The notes below the pieces were generated by a model, which made no database searches, was not told the origin of the DNA, and was given only the letters and a program-made list of their open reading frames with translations. The translations under genes and the position numbers were made by a program. This document shows positions 15,887 to 24,459 of a stretch of 64,000 bases of DNA, piece by piece. Numbering within the stretch: position 1 is the first letter of the stretch; each line of letters begins with the position of its first letter. The stretch comes from an uncultured Blautia sp. (GTDB taxonomy: Bacteria; Bacillota; Clostridia; Lachnospirales; Lachnospiraceae), in contig CAKRXU010000010.1 in the NCBI GenBank assembly GCA_934424575.1, forward strand, positions 1-64,000, given 5' to 3'.

Positions 15887-16441
15887 TCAATATTTGATCT
15901 TTCTTGTTTCTTCTTTCAGATATCTGTGCTTAATATAATGAAATAATTTTTCCTCGCCATGATCATTCAAAATGCGAAGAAGCGCCTCCAGTTCCTTCTT
16001 TGTCTGTGGGTGGATGAACCAGAGTTTTTCTTTGCTCTTGAGGAAATAATCCAGCGGCTGGCTGTCGTCATAGGCATCGCCAAGATAATTCCTGGATGCG
16101 CTGATCCGGTCCATGACCATCTCTGCCACATATTTACGCGGCATCTGCGCCCCCATGATCACATGCTCCCCATCAAGAGAATAGTCGACCCAGTGCTCAA
16201 AATGATGTTTGTTCCTGCCCTTGTGATGGAGCCAGGAAGTGGACACTCCGATATCTTCCCTCTCTGCATTATTCGGGCTTCTCGTTCCCTGATAATATTT
16301 ACATCCCACCAGAAATTCTGCCGGTGTATACTTGGAAAGGTCGTGAAGCAGTCCCTGCTTATATAAGCCGATCCGGAAACAATACTTCATTACCAGTAAT
16401 TTATGCTTTGTTATCGTCTTGAAGTGCAGCCACGGATGCAT
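15887..16441 (-). CDS. DUF5662 family protein
   Basis: 184 residues. The DUF5662 family is recognised by HKLLVMKYCFRIGLYKQGLL followed by HDLSKYTPAEF, then the middle motif SWLHHKGRNKHHFEHWVDY. Several conserved His and Asp residues (HDLSKY, HHKGRNKHHFEHW) suggest a metal site like that of HD-type phosphohydrolases, but the function is not established. It overlaps the 3' end of the GH13 gene by 41 bp and is the last gene of that transcript. Confidence 0.75.
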   Translation of the reverse strand: MHPWLHFKTITKHKLLVMKYCFRIGLYKQGLLHDLSKYTPAEFLVGCKYYQGTRSPNNAEREDIGVSTSWLHHKGRNKHHFEHWVDYSLDGEHVIMGAQMPRKYVAEMVMDRISASRNYLGDAYDDSQPLDYFLKSKEKLWFIHPQTKKELEALLRILNDHGEEKLFHYIKHRYLKEETRKIKY

Positions 16442-18293
16442 GCTCTATCTCCCCCTGCCTTGCCACCAGTACCACAATGGTACGTGGATTGATGTCTATT
16501 GTTTTTTTGTAAGTTTCTTCGCCTTCGCAGAACCAGTTCTTCTCCTCCTGGTCCGAGGTGTCGGCGATCTTTTTCCAGGTCATTCCATCCGGAAGGTTTG
16601 GCAGCGCGATATTTCGTTTCTCCCAGTGAAAATTGTATCCTATATAAAGGAAGTCGTCATCCGTTCCATCCGGCTTCTGTGCATATGCTCCGCAGTACAT
16701 GATGCCAATGAGGCGACTGGTGTTTTCCATGTTTAAGAACCAGGCACGCTCGCCGTGGAAAGAAACATCCGGGAAGCCTTTTGCCATATAGTCTACGCTC
16801 CGCAGCTCATTCGGCATATGGAGGATCGGGTGATCCTTACGAAATGCGATTGCCTTTTTGACAAAGGAAAAAAGCTTCTCCTGCTTCTTCATGCATTTCC
16901 AGTCCGTCCAGCCCACACTGTTGTCCTGGCACCAGGCATTGTTATTTCCATTCTGAGAATTGCCGAACTCATCTCCGCCGTAGATCATCGGTGTTCCCTG
17001 GCTCAGAAGCAGCATCAGGAACGCATTTCGAAGCTGCTGTTCACGCAGGCGGCGGATGGCCTGCTTCCTGGACGCACCCTCTACTCCACAGTTCCAGGAA
17101 TAGTTATAATCACTTCCATCGTGATTGTCCTCACCATTTGCCTCATTGTGACGGTAATTGTAAGTCACTGTATCATACAGGGTAAAACCGTCCTGGCTTG
17201 CCATATAGTTGATGGTCCCGAAATTTCCTGTGTTCCGCTTGATATGGAACTGTGCCCCCGCGACCATTCCCTCGTCACTCTTGAGAAGGCGGCGCATATC
17301 CTGCATAAACCCTCTGTTGTACTCTGCCAGCATGTTTTCTTTCTCCGGCTGTCCGGAAATGTCGGAAAACATCTTTTTGACACCATAGAGGAACGGATCT
17401 CTCTCGATCAGTTCTCCCGGAACGCCATCACCCAGCAGATGAAATCCATCTACATGATAATATTTCTTCCAGAACCACAGCGCATAAAGTGCCTTCATCG
17501 GAGCGGTATCTGCCGGGAAATACATTTCCATAATGCATTCGATCCCCGCTTCGTGGAAAGCTCTCACCATGTCACAGAATTCTTTGTGTGGTTTCTTCGT
17601 CGCACAGTAGGCACTTTTGGGTGCAAAATAAAATCCCGGGAGGTAACCCCAGTAGTTAACTTTATCCTTGTGATGTTTCTGGCGGATCATCGCCTTACCC
17701 GGCTCCACTATGGACCTCTCCATAAATTCATATGCCGGCATCAGCTCGACTGCATTGATCCCAAGTTCCTTCCAGTAAGGGATCATCTCCTTAAGCCCTG
17801 CAAAAGTACCTCTTTTCTTTGGTGCCACCTTCGCCTGTCTGGTGTAGCCTCTGACATGGACTTTGTAGAGGATCATATCCTGATAGGAGATCCCTGGGGA
17901 AACGTCGCCTTCCCAGTTGTATTCTCTCAGATTCGGAAAACTGCAGCGGATCCTGTGCTCGTCCTTATCCTCTGAAACTCTGCCAAATGTCTCTCTTCCA
18001 GCCAGCCCGCGGGCATATGGGTCCTGACAGATCTTTGTATCTATCCGAAAATTATATTCATACTGCTCCGGCTTAAACCCGGATACCATCATCGCACACA
18101 TCCGACCGGTCCTGTTTGATTCTGCAAAAGGAATCTCAGCCTCCGGCTCCTTCTCGCCCTTTCGGTACAGGATCAGCGAGGCCTCTGTATTACAGGGAAC
18201 CTCCACCGCAAAATTCATTCCCCCAGAAACTTTCGTGGCACCAGGCAGCATCGGATTGCCTTCGTGCACCAAAAGCCTGCTTTGATCGTACAT
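16401..18293 (-). CDS. Glycoside hydrolase family 13 (GlgX/isoamylase-like) protein, probably non-catalytic
   Basis: 630 residues: N-terminal beta-sandwich (about 10-120), GH13 barrel (about 135-470) and a C-terminal sheet domain. The isoamylase/GlgX relationship is clear from YKVHVRGYTRQ, GINAVELMPAYEF, NHDGSDYNYSWNCGVEG and LSQGTPMIYGGDEFGNSQNG. The usual catalytic regions are altered. The DVVYNH region reads ECIMEMYFP; VDGFRFD reads VDGFHLLGD, so the nucleophile Asp is absent; the acid/base Glu segment is missing; and the HD pair reads SQDG. About 70 residues of loops are also missing around residue 260. A carbohydrate-binding or regulatory role is more likely than hydrolysis; a different catalytic arrangement cannot be excluded. 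It lies 27 bp after exoA. Confidence 0.8.
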   Translation of the reverse strand: MYDQSRLLVHEGNPMLPGATKVSGGMNFAVEVPCNTEASLILYRKGEKEPEAEIPFAESNRTGRMCAMMVSGFKPEQYEYNFRIDTKICQDPYARGLAGRETFGRVSEDKDEHRIRCSFPNLREYNWEGDVSPGISYQDMILYKVHVRGYTRQAKVAPKKRGTFAGLKEMIPYWKELGINAVELMPAYEFMERSIVEPGKAMIRQKHHKDKVNYWGYLPGFYFAPKSAYCATKKPHKEFCDMVRAFHEAGIECIMEMYFPADTAPMKALYALWFWKKYYHVDGFHLLGDGVPGELIERDPFLYGVKKMFSDISGQPEKENMLAEYNRGFMQDMRRLLKSDEGMVAGAQFHIKRNTGNFGTINYMASQDGFTLYDTVTYNYRHNEANGEDNHDGSDYNYSWNCGVEGASRKQAIRRLREQQLRNAFLMLLLSQGTPMIYGGDEFGNSQNGNNNAWCQDNSVGWTDWKCMKKQEKLFSFVKKAIAFRKDHPILHMPNELRSVDYMAKGFPDVSFHGERAWFLNMENTSRLIGIMYCGAYAQKPDGTDDDFLYIGYNFHWEKRNIALPNLPDGMTWKKIADTSDQEEKNWFCEGEETYKKTIDINPRTIVVLVARQGEIEHASVAALQDDNKA

Positions 18294-18320
18294 AACTTTT
18301 TCTCCTTCTTGTATTTACTC

Positions 18321-19079
18321 TCAGAATGATTCCATGTCCAGCTCGATCGGACAATGGTCTGAGCCCATGATCTCTGTGTGGATCGATGCATCCTGCAGTT
18401 TATCCTTCAGCGCAGGCGAAACGATAAAATAGTCAATCCTCCATCCTGCGTTCTTCTCACGCGCCTTGAAACGGTAGGACCACCAGGAATAGATTCCTTC
18501 CTGATCTGGATAAAAATAGCGGAATGTGTCAATAAATCCACTCTCAAGAACCTTGGTAAAACATGCTCTCTCCTCGTCTGTAAAGCCGGCATTCTTACGG
18601 TTTGTCTTAGGATTCTTGAGGTCGATTTCCTGATGTGCAACATTCAGATCGCCGCAGCAGATGACAGGTTTCTTCTCCTGAAGCCCGAGAAGATAAGCAA
18701 GAAAATCTCTCTCCCACTCCATTCGGTACTCAAGCCGTCTCAGCTCGCTCTGTGAATTCGGCGTGTATACTGTCACGAAATAAAAATTCTCAAATTCAAG
18801 TGTGATCACACGGCCTTCTTTGTCGTGTTCCTCTATTCCAATTCCATAAAAAACCGAAAGCGGCTCCTGTTTCGTAAAGATTGCCGTTCCGGAATATCCT
18901 CTTCTGTTTGCGTAGTTCCAGTACTGATGATAGCCCGGAAGCTCGAGTTTGACCTGTCCCTCCTGGCATTTCGTCTCCTGCAGGCAGAAAATATCTGCAT
19001 CCAGTTCCTGAAACCTCTCTTCAAAGCCTTTGGTAAGGCATGCACGGATTCCATTTACATTCCATGAAACAAATTTCAT
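18321..19079 (-). CDS. exoA: Exodeoxyribonuclease III (AP endonuclease)
   Basis: 252 residues, normal size. Motifs of the exonuclease III/APE1 fold are in order: MKFVSWNVNGIRA, CLQETK (metal-binding Glu), GYSGTAIFTK, CGDLNVAHQEIDL, WWSYRFKAREKNAGWRIDY and the terminal GSDHCPIEL catalytic His region. It cuts DNA at abasic sites in base-excision repair. It is the first gene of a leftward transcript that continues into the GH13 and DUF5662 genes, and it diverges from the DUF1292 gene. Confidence 0.95.
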   Translation of the reverse strand: MKFVSWNVNGIRACLTKGFEERFQELDADIFCLQETKCQEGQVKLELPGYHQYWNYANRRGYSGTAIFTKQEPLSVFYGIGIEEHDKEGRVITLEFENFYFVTVYTPNSQSELRRLEYRMEWERDFLAYLLGLQEKKPVICCGDLNVAHQEIDLKNPKTNRKNAGFTDEERACFTKVLESGFIDTFRYFYPDQEGIYSWWSYRFKAREKNAGWRIDYFIVSPALKDKLQDASIHTEIMGSDHCPIELDMESF

Positions 19080-19183
19080 TGTGTATCTCCTTCATTTCCA
19101 TCTTCATAGTCTGTCTTTATTTATTATACATGATTCCAGAGTGAGTTGAAATACATTTTTTTATTTTTTGCACAGAACAACCG

Positions 19184-19212
19184 TTGTAAATCCCCGTATT
19201 TTCTGATAAAAT
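19184..19212 (+). promoter_or_regulatory. Promoter of the DUF1292 gene
   Basis: TTGTAA (19184-19189), 17-bp spacer, TAAAAT (19207-19212), with an upstream TG making an extended -10. The predicted start near 19219 lies just before a perfect 14-bp hairpin. Confidence 0.6.
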
Positions 19213-19222
19213 GAATAAAAGG

Positions 19223-19297
19223 AAGTCAGGGTCAAAAAGTATTTGACCCTGACTTGATATCTATGGATTGCTTCACTGCAAAGCAGTTCCTGATATC
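19223..19297 (+). promoter_or_regulatory. Two-hairpin 5' leader of the DUF1292 mRNA
   Basis: Hairpin 1 is AAGTCAGGGTCAAA (19223-19236) paired with TTTGACCCTGACTT (19242-19255): 14 bp perfect, 5-nt loop. Hairpin 2 has GATATC arms (19256-19261 and 19292-19297) and an inner ACTGC/GCAGT stem (19275-19287). Neither is followed by a U-run, so they are not terminators on the + strand. They occupy almost all of the about 108-nt leader ahead of the ATG at 19328. Confidence 0.55.
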
Positions 19298-19327
19298 AAC
19301 AAAAAACAAAAGTGAGGAATATCAATT

Positions 19328-19705
19328 ATGAGTGACGAATTTACAAATTCTGCATGTGCACCGAGTGACTGTGCAAGCTGTGGGTTGGACTGCGGCGGTA
19401 ATGCTTCTGAGGAACAGCACAACACCATTACTCTGACACTGGACGACGATACCGAAGTAGAATGCGCGATCCTTACGATCTTCCCGGTAGATGCACAGGA
19501 GTATATTGCACTCCTTCCACTGGATGAGAATGGTCAGAACCAGAACGGTGAAGTTTATCTGTACCGTTTCTCCCGCACAGAGAAGGGCGATCCGATGCTT
19601 GCCAACATCGATGATGATGCTGAATATCAGGCAGCAGCTACAGCTTTTGACATTGTTCTTGACAATGCACGTAAGGCAGAGGCAGCAGGCGCACCGTTAG
19701 AATAA
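19328..19705 (+). CDS. DUF1292 family protein
   Basis: 125 residues. After a Cys-rich N-terminus (SACAPSDCASCGLDCGG) comes the DUF1292 core: NTITLTLDDDTEVECAILTI, FPVDAQEYIALLPLDE and EVYLYRFSR. DUF1292 proteins are small, acidic and of unknown function, widespread in Firmicutes. The four Cys in the first about 20 residues could bind a metal, but this part is not typical of the family. It is monocistronic, with a structured leader and its own terminator. Confidence 0.85.
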   Translation: MSDEFTNSACAPSDCASCGLDCGGNASEEQHNTITLTLDDDTEVECAILTIFPVDAQEYIALLPLDENGQNQNGEVYLYRFSRTEKGDPMLANIDDDAEYQAAATAFDIVLDNARKAEAAGAPLE

Positions 19706-19749
19706 CAGAGACTTCTATTCATTCAATTTACTATTTCACAGCACAAAAT

Positions 19750-19792
19750 AAGCGGAGTATCCGGGATATTCAAGTCCGGAAACTCCGCTTTT
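19750..19792. terminator. Bidirectional terminator between the DUF1292 and dut genes
   Basis: AAGCGGAGT and ACTCCGCTT form the outer stem, TCCGG/CCGGA the inner one. T-runs lie on both sides (TTTTATAT on +, TTATTTTG on -), serving the two convergent genes. Confidence 0.85.
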
Positions 19793-19813
19793 ATATTTGC
19801 TGTATCTATATCT

Positions 19814-20329
19814 TTATTTCTGGGTGGTGCTTCCAAATCCACCGTTGCGGACACCCTTTGCGTCATCATCTACAGTGATTCCGTATTCTACAAAAATTCC
19901 CTGCATGAAGCCTGTGCCAGCCTGAATGCTGACAGATTTGCCTTCGTTGCTGTCATTGGTGATCTTTGCAAAAATATGTCCCTCATTGTCAGAATAGAAA
20001 TAATCGCTGTCAATGATTCCAACGGTATTGTTGAGCTGCAGACGATATTTGAATCCCAGTCCGCTTCTCGGATAGCATTTCAGAACCCAGTCCTGCTCCA
20101 TCTCGACGCGGATACCGGTAGGGATCTTGACAGTCTCTCCCGGGTTCAGTGTCAGATCGACAGGTGCATAGAAATCATATCCTGCACTTCCTGCAGTTGC
20201 TCTTGCCGGAAGTTTAATCTCATTGTAAATATCAGTGATCGCGCTTTCCTGTGTCTCCGGAAAAGTATCCTTCCAGTCTGCCACAAAACGCTCTTCACTT
20301 ACTTTGTGAAATTTTGCGATTCTCTTCAT
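19814..20329 (-). CDS. dut: dUTP diphosphatase (dUTPase) family protein
   Basis: 171 residues. The trimeric dUTPase motifs are present: AGYDFYAPVD (motif 1), PRSGLGFKYRLQ (motif 2), NTVGIIDSDYF (motif 3) and the C-terminal GGFGSTTQK arm (motif 5, with STT for the usual STG). It hydrolyses dUTP to dUMP and keeps uracil out of DNA. Between motifs 3 and 4 there is an extra acidic loop (YSDNEGHIFAK). It follows nrdG by 18 bp and pnp before that, so these three genes probably share a transcript. Confidence 0.88.
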   Translation of the reverse strand: MKRIAKFHKVSEERFVADWKDTFPETQESAITDIYNEIKLPARATAGSAGYDFYAPVDLTLNPGETVKIPTGIRVEMEQDWVLKCYPRSGLGFKYRLQLNNTVGIIDSDYFYSDNEGHIFAKITNDSNEGKSVSIQAGTGFMQGIFVEYGITVDDDAKGVRNGGFGSTTQK

Positions 20330-20347
20330 GTTTTCCTCCTGGATCTC

Positions 20348-20839
20348 TCAGTCTGCATGAAGAACGATCTTCTGCTCCCGAAGTGTCGCCGGAACGTTGA
20401 TCACGCGCTGGTTCGAAGATCCTTTCCATTTCAGACTCTGATCCAGCTTGTCCACCTGGAATTCACCATCTACGAGCACATCCAGATAACGGACGATCTC
20501 TTCCTGCTGGATTTCTTCCCAGCGTGAACCTGTATAAAGCCAGATGGTCTTGTCTGGATATTTTGTTCTGATCTTGCGTGCAAGGGCGGTTACGGCTGAA
20601 ACATTGGACGGATGGAGCGGATCCCCTCCTGAGAAAGTGATCCCGCTGATATAATCCTTATCCAGTTCGGCAAAAATCTCTGCTTCTTCTTTTTCGGTGA
20701 AAGGAAGGCCTCCGTTCGGATCCCAGGTGATGGGATTCTGGCATTCCCGGCAGCAGTGATTGCAGCCGGCAACCCAGAGTACCACACGGAGTCCGTCTCC
20801 GTTCAGCATATCGTCCTTGGTTATATTATGATATCTCAT
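20348..20839 (-). CDS. nrdG: Anaerobic ribonucleotide reductase activating protein (radical SAM)
   Basis: 163 residues, usual size. The radical-SAM cluster motif C-x3-C-x2-C is in AGCNHCCREC, followed by GITFSGGDPLHP, typical of NrdG. It uses S-adenosylmethionine to make the glycyl radical on NrdD, the oxygen-sensitive class III ribonucleotide reductase, and so fits an anaerobe. No nrdD is adjacent; it must be elsewhere in the genome. It lies 2 bp after pnp and before dut, so two nucleotide-metabolism genes travel with pnp. Confidence 0.92.
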   Translation of the reverse strand: MRYHNITKDDMLNGDGLRVVLWVAGCNHCCRECQNPITWDPNGGLPFTEKEEAEIFAELDKDYISGITFSGGDPLHPSNVSAVTALARKIRTKYPDKTIWLYTGSRWEEIQQEEIVRYLDVLVDGEFQVDKLDQSLKWKGSSNQRVINVPATLREQKIVLHAD

Positions 20840-20841
20840 TT

Positions 20842-22935
20842 TTATGCTTCTTCCGGTACATCCTTGATACTGAAACTCATTCTGCCCATCTTGTCTTTGC
20901 CAAGGCAGATTACTTTTACTTTATCGCCAAGAGTGAGAACGTCCTCTACTTTGTTGATTCTGTGGTCACTGATCTTGGAGATGTGGACCATTCCTTCTTT
21001 GCCAGGAGCAAACTCAACGAAAGCGCCAAATTCCTTGATGCTTACGACAGTTCCCTCAAAGATCTGTCCTGCCTCGAAATCTGTTGCGATGGTCTTGATC
21101 ATCTTCTTGGCTTCATCCATTCCGTGCTGGTCAACACCGCAGATAGATACGGAACCTTCATCTGTGATATCAATCTGAACGCCTGTACGCTCGATGATCG
21201 CATTGATGGTCTTTCCTCTCTGACCGACTACATCACCGATCTTCTGAGGATCGATCTGGATCTGAACGATCTTCGGTGCATATTTGTTTACATGGTCACG
21301 AGGAGCTGCGATGCATTTCTCCATAACTTCTGTAAGGATGTACTCTCTTGCTTCTTTTGTTCTGCGGATCGCTTCTTCCACGATCTGTCTTGTCAGACCA
21401 TGGATCTTGATATCCATCTGGATTGCTGTGATACCGTCATGTGTACCTGCAACCTTGAAATCCATATCTCCGAAGAAGTCCTCAAGTCCCTGGATATCTG
21501 TCAGTACAATGTAATCATCGTCTGTTGCACCTGTAACAAGACCACAGGAGATACCGGCAACCGGTTTGCGGATCGGTACACCTGCTGCCATAAGGGACAT
21601 GGTAGATGCACAGATACTTGCCTGAGAAGTAGAACCGTTGGATTCAAATGTCTCAGATACAGTACGGATCGCATATGGGAACTCTTCTGCTGACGGAAGC
21701 ACCGGAACAAGAGCTCTCTCTGCCAGTGCACCGTGACCGATCTCACGACGTCCCGGTCCTCTGGATGGTTTTGTCTCACCTACAGAGTAGGACGGGAAGT
21801 TGTAGTGGTGCATATATCTCTTGGATGTTTCAAACTCGTCGAGTCCGTCAATTCTCTGTGCCTCGGAAAGCGGAGCCAGAGTTGTCATGGTGCAGATCTG
21901 TGTCTGTCCACGAGTAAACATAGCGGAACCATGAACTCTCGGGATGATGTCTACTTCTGCTGCCAGAGGACGGATCTGTGTGATCTGACGACCGTCCGGA
22001 CGTTTGTGGTCCTTAAGGATCATCTTGCGGACAGTCTTCTTCTGGTACTGATATACTGCTTCTCCGAGAACAGCCAGCCATTCTTCATTGTCTGCAAATG
22101 CTTCCTGAAGTCTTGCTGTGATCTCACGGATGTTTTCTTCTCTTGTCTGTTTATCGTCTGTGAAGACAGCTTCTTCCATCTCTTCGGACGGAACGATCTT
22201 CTTGATCGCCTCGAACAGTTCTTCCGGAACTGCGCAGGAAGCGTAGAGATGTTTCTCTTTGCCGCACTCTGCTACGATCTTGTCGATGAAACGGATAATC
22301 TCCTGGTTTACATCATGAGCTTTGTAGATTGCTTCGATCATGGTATCTTCCGGTACTTCATTTGCGCCGGCTTCGATCATGATAACTTTCTCTCTTGTGG
22401 AAGCAACAGTCAGCTGAAGGTCAGAAAGTTCTTTCTGAGCCAGGGACGGGTTGATGATAAACTCGCCGTCGATCAGACCTACCTGTGTGGTAGCGCACGG
22501 ACCGTCAAACGGGATATCGGAAATGCAGGTTGCGATGGAAGAACCAAGCATAGCCGGGATCTCCGGGTTGCACTCAGGGTCTACGGACATAACCATGTTT
22601 ACCAGAGTTACGTCATTTCTGTAGTCCTTCGGGAACAGCGGACGCATCGGACGGTCAATAACACGGGATGTCAGGATCGCATGCTCGCTTGCCTTTCCTT
22701 CTCTTTTATTGAATCCTCCTGGAATCTTGCCTACTGCATACATTTTTTCCTCATATTCAACGCTCAGAGGGAAGAAATCGATTCCTTCTCTTGGCTCCTT
22801 AGATGCTGTTGCAGTAGAAAGCACAGTTGTATCACCATAATGCATCAGAGCTGCGCCGTTAGCCTGTTTTGCAACACGACCGATATCTACAGTCAGTGTT
22901 CTGCCGGCTAATTCCATAGAATAACTTTTGTACAT
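20842..22935 (-). CDS. pnp: Polynucleotide phosphorylase
   Basis: 697 residues, full length. Two RNase PH domains (about 1-230 and 310-550) are joined by a helical linker. The phosphate/catalytic loop SVGETKPSRGPGRREIGHGA and the second-core GDMDFKVAGTHDGITAIQMD are intact. KH (IGDVVGQRGKTINAIIE) and S1 (EGTVVSIKEFGAFVEFAPGK) RNA-binding domains follow. It degrades RNA 3' to 5' with phosphate. It follows rpsO beyond a terminator and a long stem-loop, an arrangement that in other bacteria supports processing and self-regulation of pnp mRNA. Confidence 0.97.
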   Translation of the reverse strand: MYKSYSMELAGRTLTVDIGRVAKQANGAALMHYGDTTVLSTATASKEPREGIDFFPLSVEYEEKMYAVGKIPGGFNKREGKASEHAILTSRVIDRPMRPLFPKDYRNDVTLVNMVMSVDPECNPEIPAMLGSSIATCISDIPFDGPCATTQVGLIDGEFIINPSLAQKELSDLQLTVASTREKVIMIEAGANEVPEDTMIEAIYKAHDVNQEIIRFIDKIVAECGKEKHLYASCAVPEELFEAIKKIVPSEEMEEAVFTDDKQTREENIREITARLQEAFADNEEWLAVLGEAVYQYQKKTVRKMILKDHKRPDGRQITQIRPLAAEVDIIPRVHGSAMFTRGQTQICTMTTLAPLSEAQRIDGLDEFETSKRYMHHYNFPSYSVGETKPSRGPGRREIGHGALAERALVPVLPSAEEFPYAIRTVSETFESNGSTSQASICASTMSLMAAGVPIRKPVAGISCGLVTGATDDDYIVLTDIQGLEDFFGDMDFKVAGTHDGITAIQMDIKIHGLTRQIVEEAIRRTKEAREYILTEVMEKCIAAPRDHVNKYAPKIVQIQIDPQKIGDVVGQRGKTINAIIERTGVQIDITDEGSVSICGVDQHGMDEAKKMIKTIATDFEAGQIFEGTVVSIKEFGAFVEFAPGKEGMVHISKISDHRINKVEDVLTLGDKVKVICLGKDKMGRMSFSIKDVPEEA

Positions 22936-22972
22936 ACTTTTTCTCCTTTTATTTCTTGCGTTTTAATTTTAC

Positions 22973-23047
22973 AGAAGTCCGAAACAACTGAAAAAACCAC
23001 CCGTTTTCCCTCCGATGAGCTTTTCAGTAGTCTCGGAAATAACTTCT
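22973..23047 (-). promoter_or_regulatory. Long stem-loop in the pnp 5' leader
   Basis: ACTGAAAA/TTTTCAGT extends through AC/GT and CCGA/TCGG with two mismatches, then a 4-nt bulge and AGAAGT/ACTTCT. About 20 base pairs enclose a loop of about 25 nt. It ends 37 nt before the pnp start. In E. coli a pnp leader stem is cut by RNase III and used for PNPase autocontrol; a similar role here is inference. Confidence 0.6.
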
Positions 23048-23065
23048 GCCTATTTTGTTTTGTGA

Positions 23066-23097
23066 TTTAAAAATGGGGCGGATGGTTTATCCGCCCC
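23066..23097 (-). terminator. Terminator between rpsO and pnp
   Basis: A perfect 9-bp stem, GGGGCGGAT with ATCCGCCCC, is followed on the minus strand by ATTTTTAAA. It should stop most rpsO transcripts, with read-through or an own promoter serving pnp. Confidence 0.85.
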
Positions 23098-23110
23098 GTC
23101 CGTATACTAA

Positions 23111-23377
23111 TTATTTTCTTAAACCTAATTTCTCAATCAGTGCACGGTATCTTTCGATGTCTGTTTTCTTCAGGTATGCCAGAAGTCCACGTCTCTGACC
23201 AACCATCTTCAGAAGACCACGTCTGGAGTGATGATCTTTGTGATGTGTCTGTAAATGCTCTGTCAGTTCCTGGATTCTTGCTGTAAGAACTGCTACCTGT
23301 ACTTCCGGTGAACCTGTGTCACCCTCGCATCTTGCATATTCTTTCATGATTGCCTGTTTTTTTTCTTTTGAAATCAT
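23111..23377 (-). CDS. rpsO: 30S ribosomal protein S15
   Basis: 88 residues, normal for S15. The chosen ATG at 23377 follows AAGGAGG with 8-nt spacing; a 15-codon upstream extension exists but has no ribosome binding site. Conserved blocks GDTGSPEVQVAVLTARI, HHKDHHSRRGLL and GQRRGLLAYLK are all present. S15 binds 16S rRNA early in assembly of the small-subunit platform. Confidence 0.97.
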   Translation of the reverse strand: MISKEKKQAIMKEYARCEGDTGSPEVQVAVLTARIQELTEHLQTHHKDHHSRRGLLKMVGQRRGLLAYLKKTDIERYRALIEKLGLRK

Positions 23378-23533
23378 TGTGATTTCCTCCTTAAAAATAT
23401 TATTATTAATGAACCGCCGCATATTAAGAAACGGTTGGAGATTCCAATCTCTGAATATGGGCTGATTTACACCTCAGATAGTATAGCATAAAACATCTGG
23501 CGTGTAAACAACATAATTATTTATTTTTTGAAC

Positions 23534-24427
23534 TTATTTTTCAAAAAAAGCATGGCCTGCCTCGATGTCCCTCGCGATCTGTGCTTTGAGTGCCTCAAAA
23601 GAAGCAAATTTGTGCTCCGGGCGCTGGAATTTGCGGAAGAAAACGATACAGTCCTTCCCATACAGATCCTCATCACAGTCAAAAAGATAGGTCTCAACAC
23701 CCAGGAAATCCTCTCCGACGGTCGGCTTGTATCCGACATTGGTGATTCCCTGATACTCTGTGTCGCCAAATTTTGACACGGTCACATAGACACCGTTCGG
23801 CGGCATCAGCTTCTGTTTCGGCGGGACCAGGTTTGTGGTCGGGAAAAATTTCTTGTGTCCCAGACCTTTGCCATGCTCTACCTCACCTGCCACAAAGAAA
23901 TCTGTTCCGAGAAGCTCTGAGATCTTGTGCATATTGCCCTTCTTCAGTTCTTCACGGATGAAGGTACTGCTGATCTTGCGGCTTCCGTCCATTTCCTTCG
24001 GGACGATCTCTGTTTCATAGCCATATTTCAGACCGGCTTTCTTAAGAAGGTCCGGCGTGCCTTTGCGTTCATATCCGAATCTGTAATCCTCTCCGACTAC
24101 CACGAAGGATGCCTGCAGAGAACCGATCAGGACCTGGCGGATAAACTGATCCGCTTTCATATGTCTGATCTGCTCATTCAACGGGCATTCCAGAAGGACA
24201 TCCACGCCCATATCTTCGAGAAGCAGTCTCCTCTCTTCCCCTGTGAGGATGGTCTGACGGTCGGACACAAAAGCTACAACTACAGAAGTTGTGCCATATT
24301 CTTTTTTGTGTTCCAGAATCTTCTGGATCAGTTTCCTGTGTCCGCGATGAATTCCGTCAAATTTCCCCAGCGTTACCGCACAGTTGGAAAACTTTGGAAA
24401 CTGTCCTTCGATCTTGATGTATTCCAT
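23534..24427 (-). CDS. ribF: Bifunctional riboflavin kinase / FAD synthetase
   Basis: 297 residues. The N-terminal FAD synthetase nucleotidyl-transferase motif is GKFDGIHRGHRKLI (about 22-35), with the later SSTFIREELKKG. The C-terminal flavokinase has GLGHKKFFPTTNLVPP with the PTxN metal-binding motif, then NGVYVTVS. It converts riboflavin to FMN and FAD. It lies in the usual Firmicutes place, 32 bp after truB. No FMN riboswitch was seen ahead of it. Confidence 0.95.
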   Translation of the reverse strand: MEYIKIEGQFPKFSNCAVTLGKFDGIHRGHRKLIQKILEHKKEYGTTSVVVAFVSDRQTILTGEERRLLLEDMGVDVLLECPLNEQIRHMKADQFIRQVLIGSLQASFVVVGEDYRFGYERKGTPDLLKKAGLKYGYETEIVPKEMDGSRKISSTFIREELKKGNMHKISELLGTDFFVAGEVEHGKGLGHKKFFPTTNLVPPKQKLMPPNGVYVTVSKFGDTEYQGITNVGYKPTVGEDFLGVETYLFDCDEDLYGKDCIVFFRKFQRPEHKFASFEALKAQIARDIEAGHAFFEK

Positions 24428-24459
24428 GTGTTCTGACTCCTGCTTATCTCCGATGTTAT

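Noticed and set aside
19223..19255. 14-bp hairpin as a rho-independent terminator
   Set aside because: No T-run follows it on the + strand and it lies just after a promoter; a leader element is a better reading.
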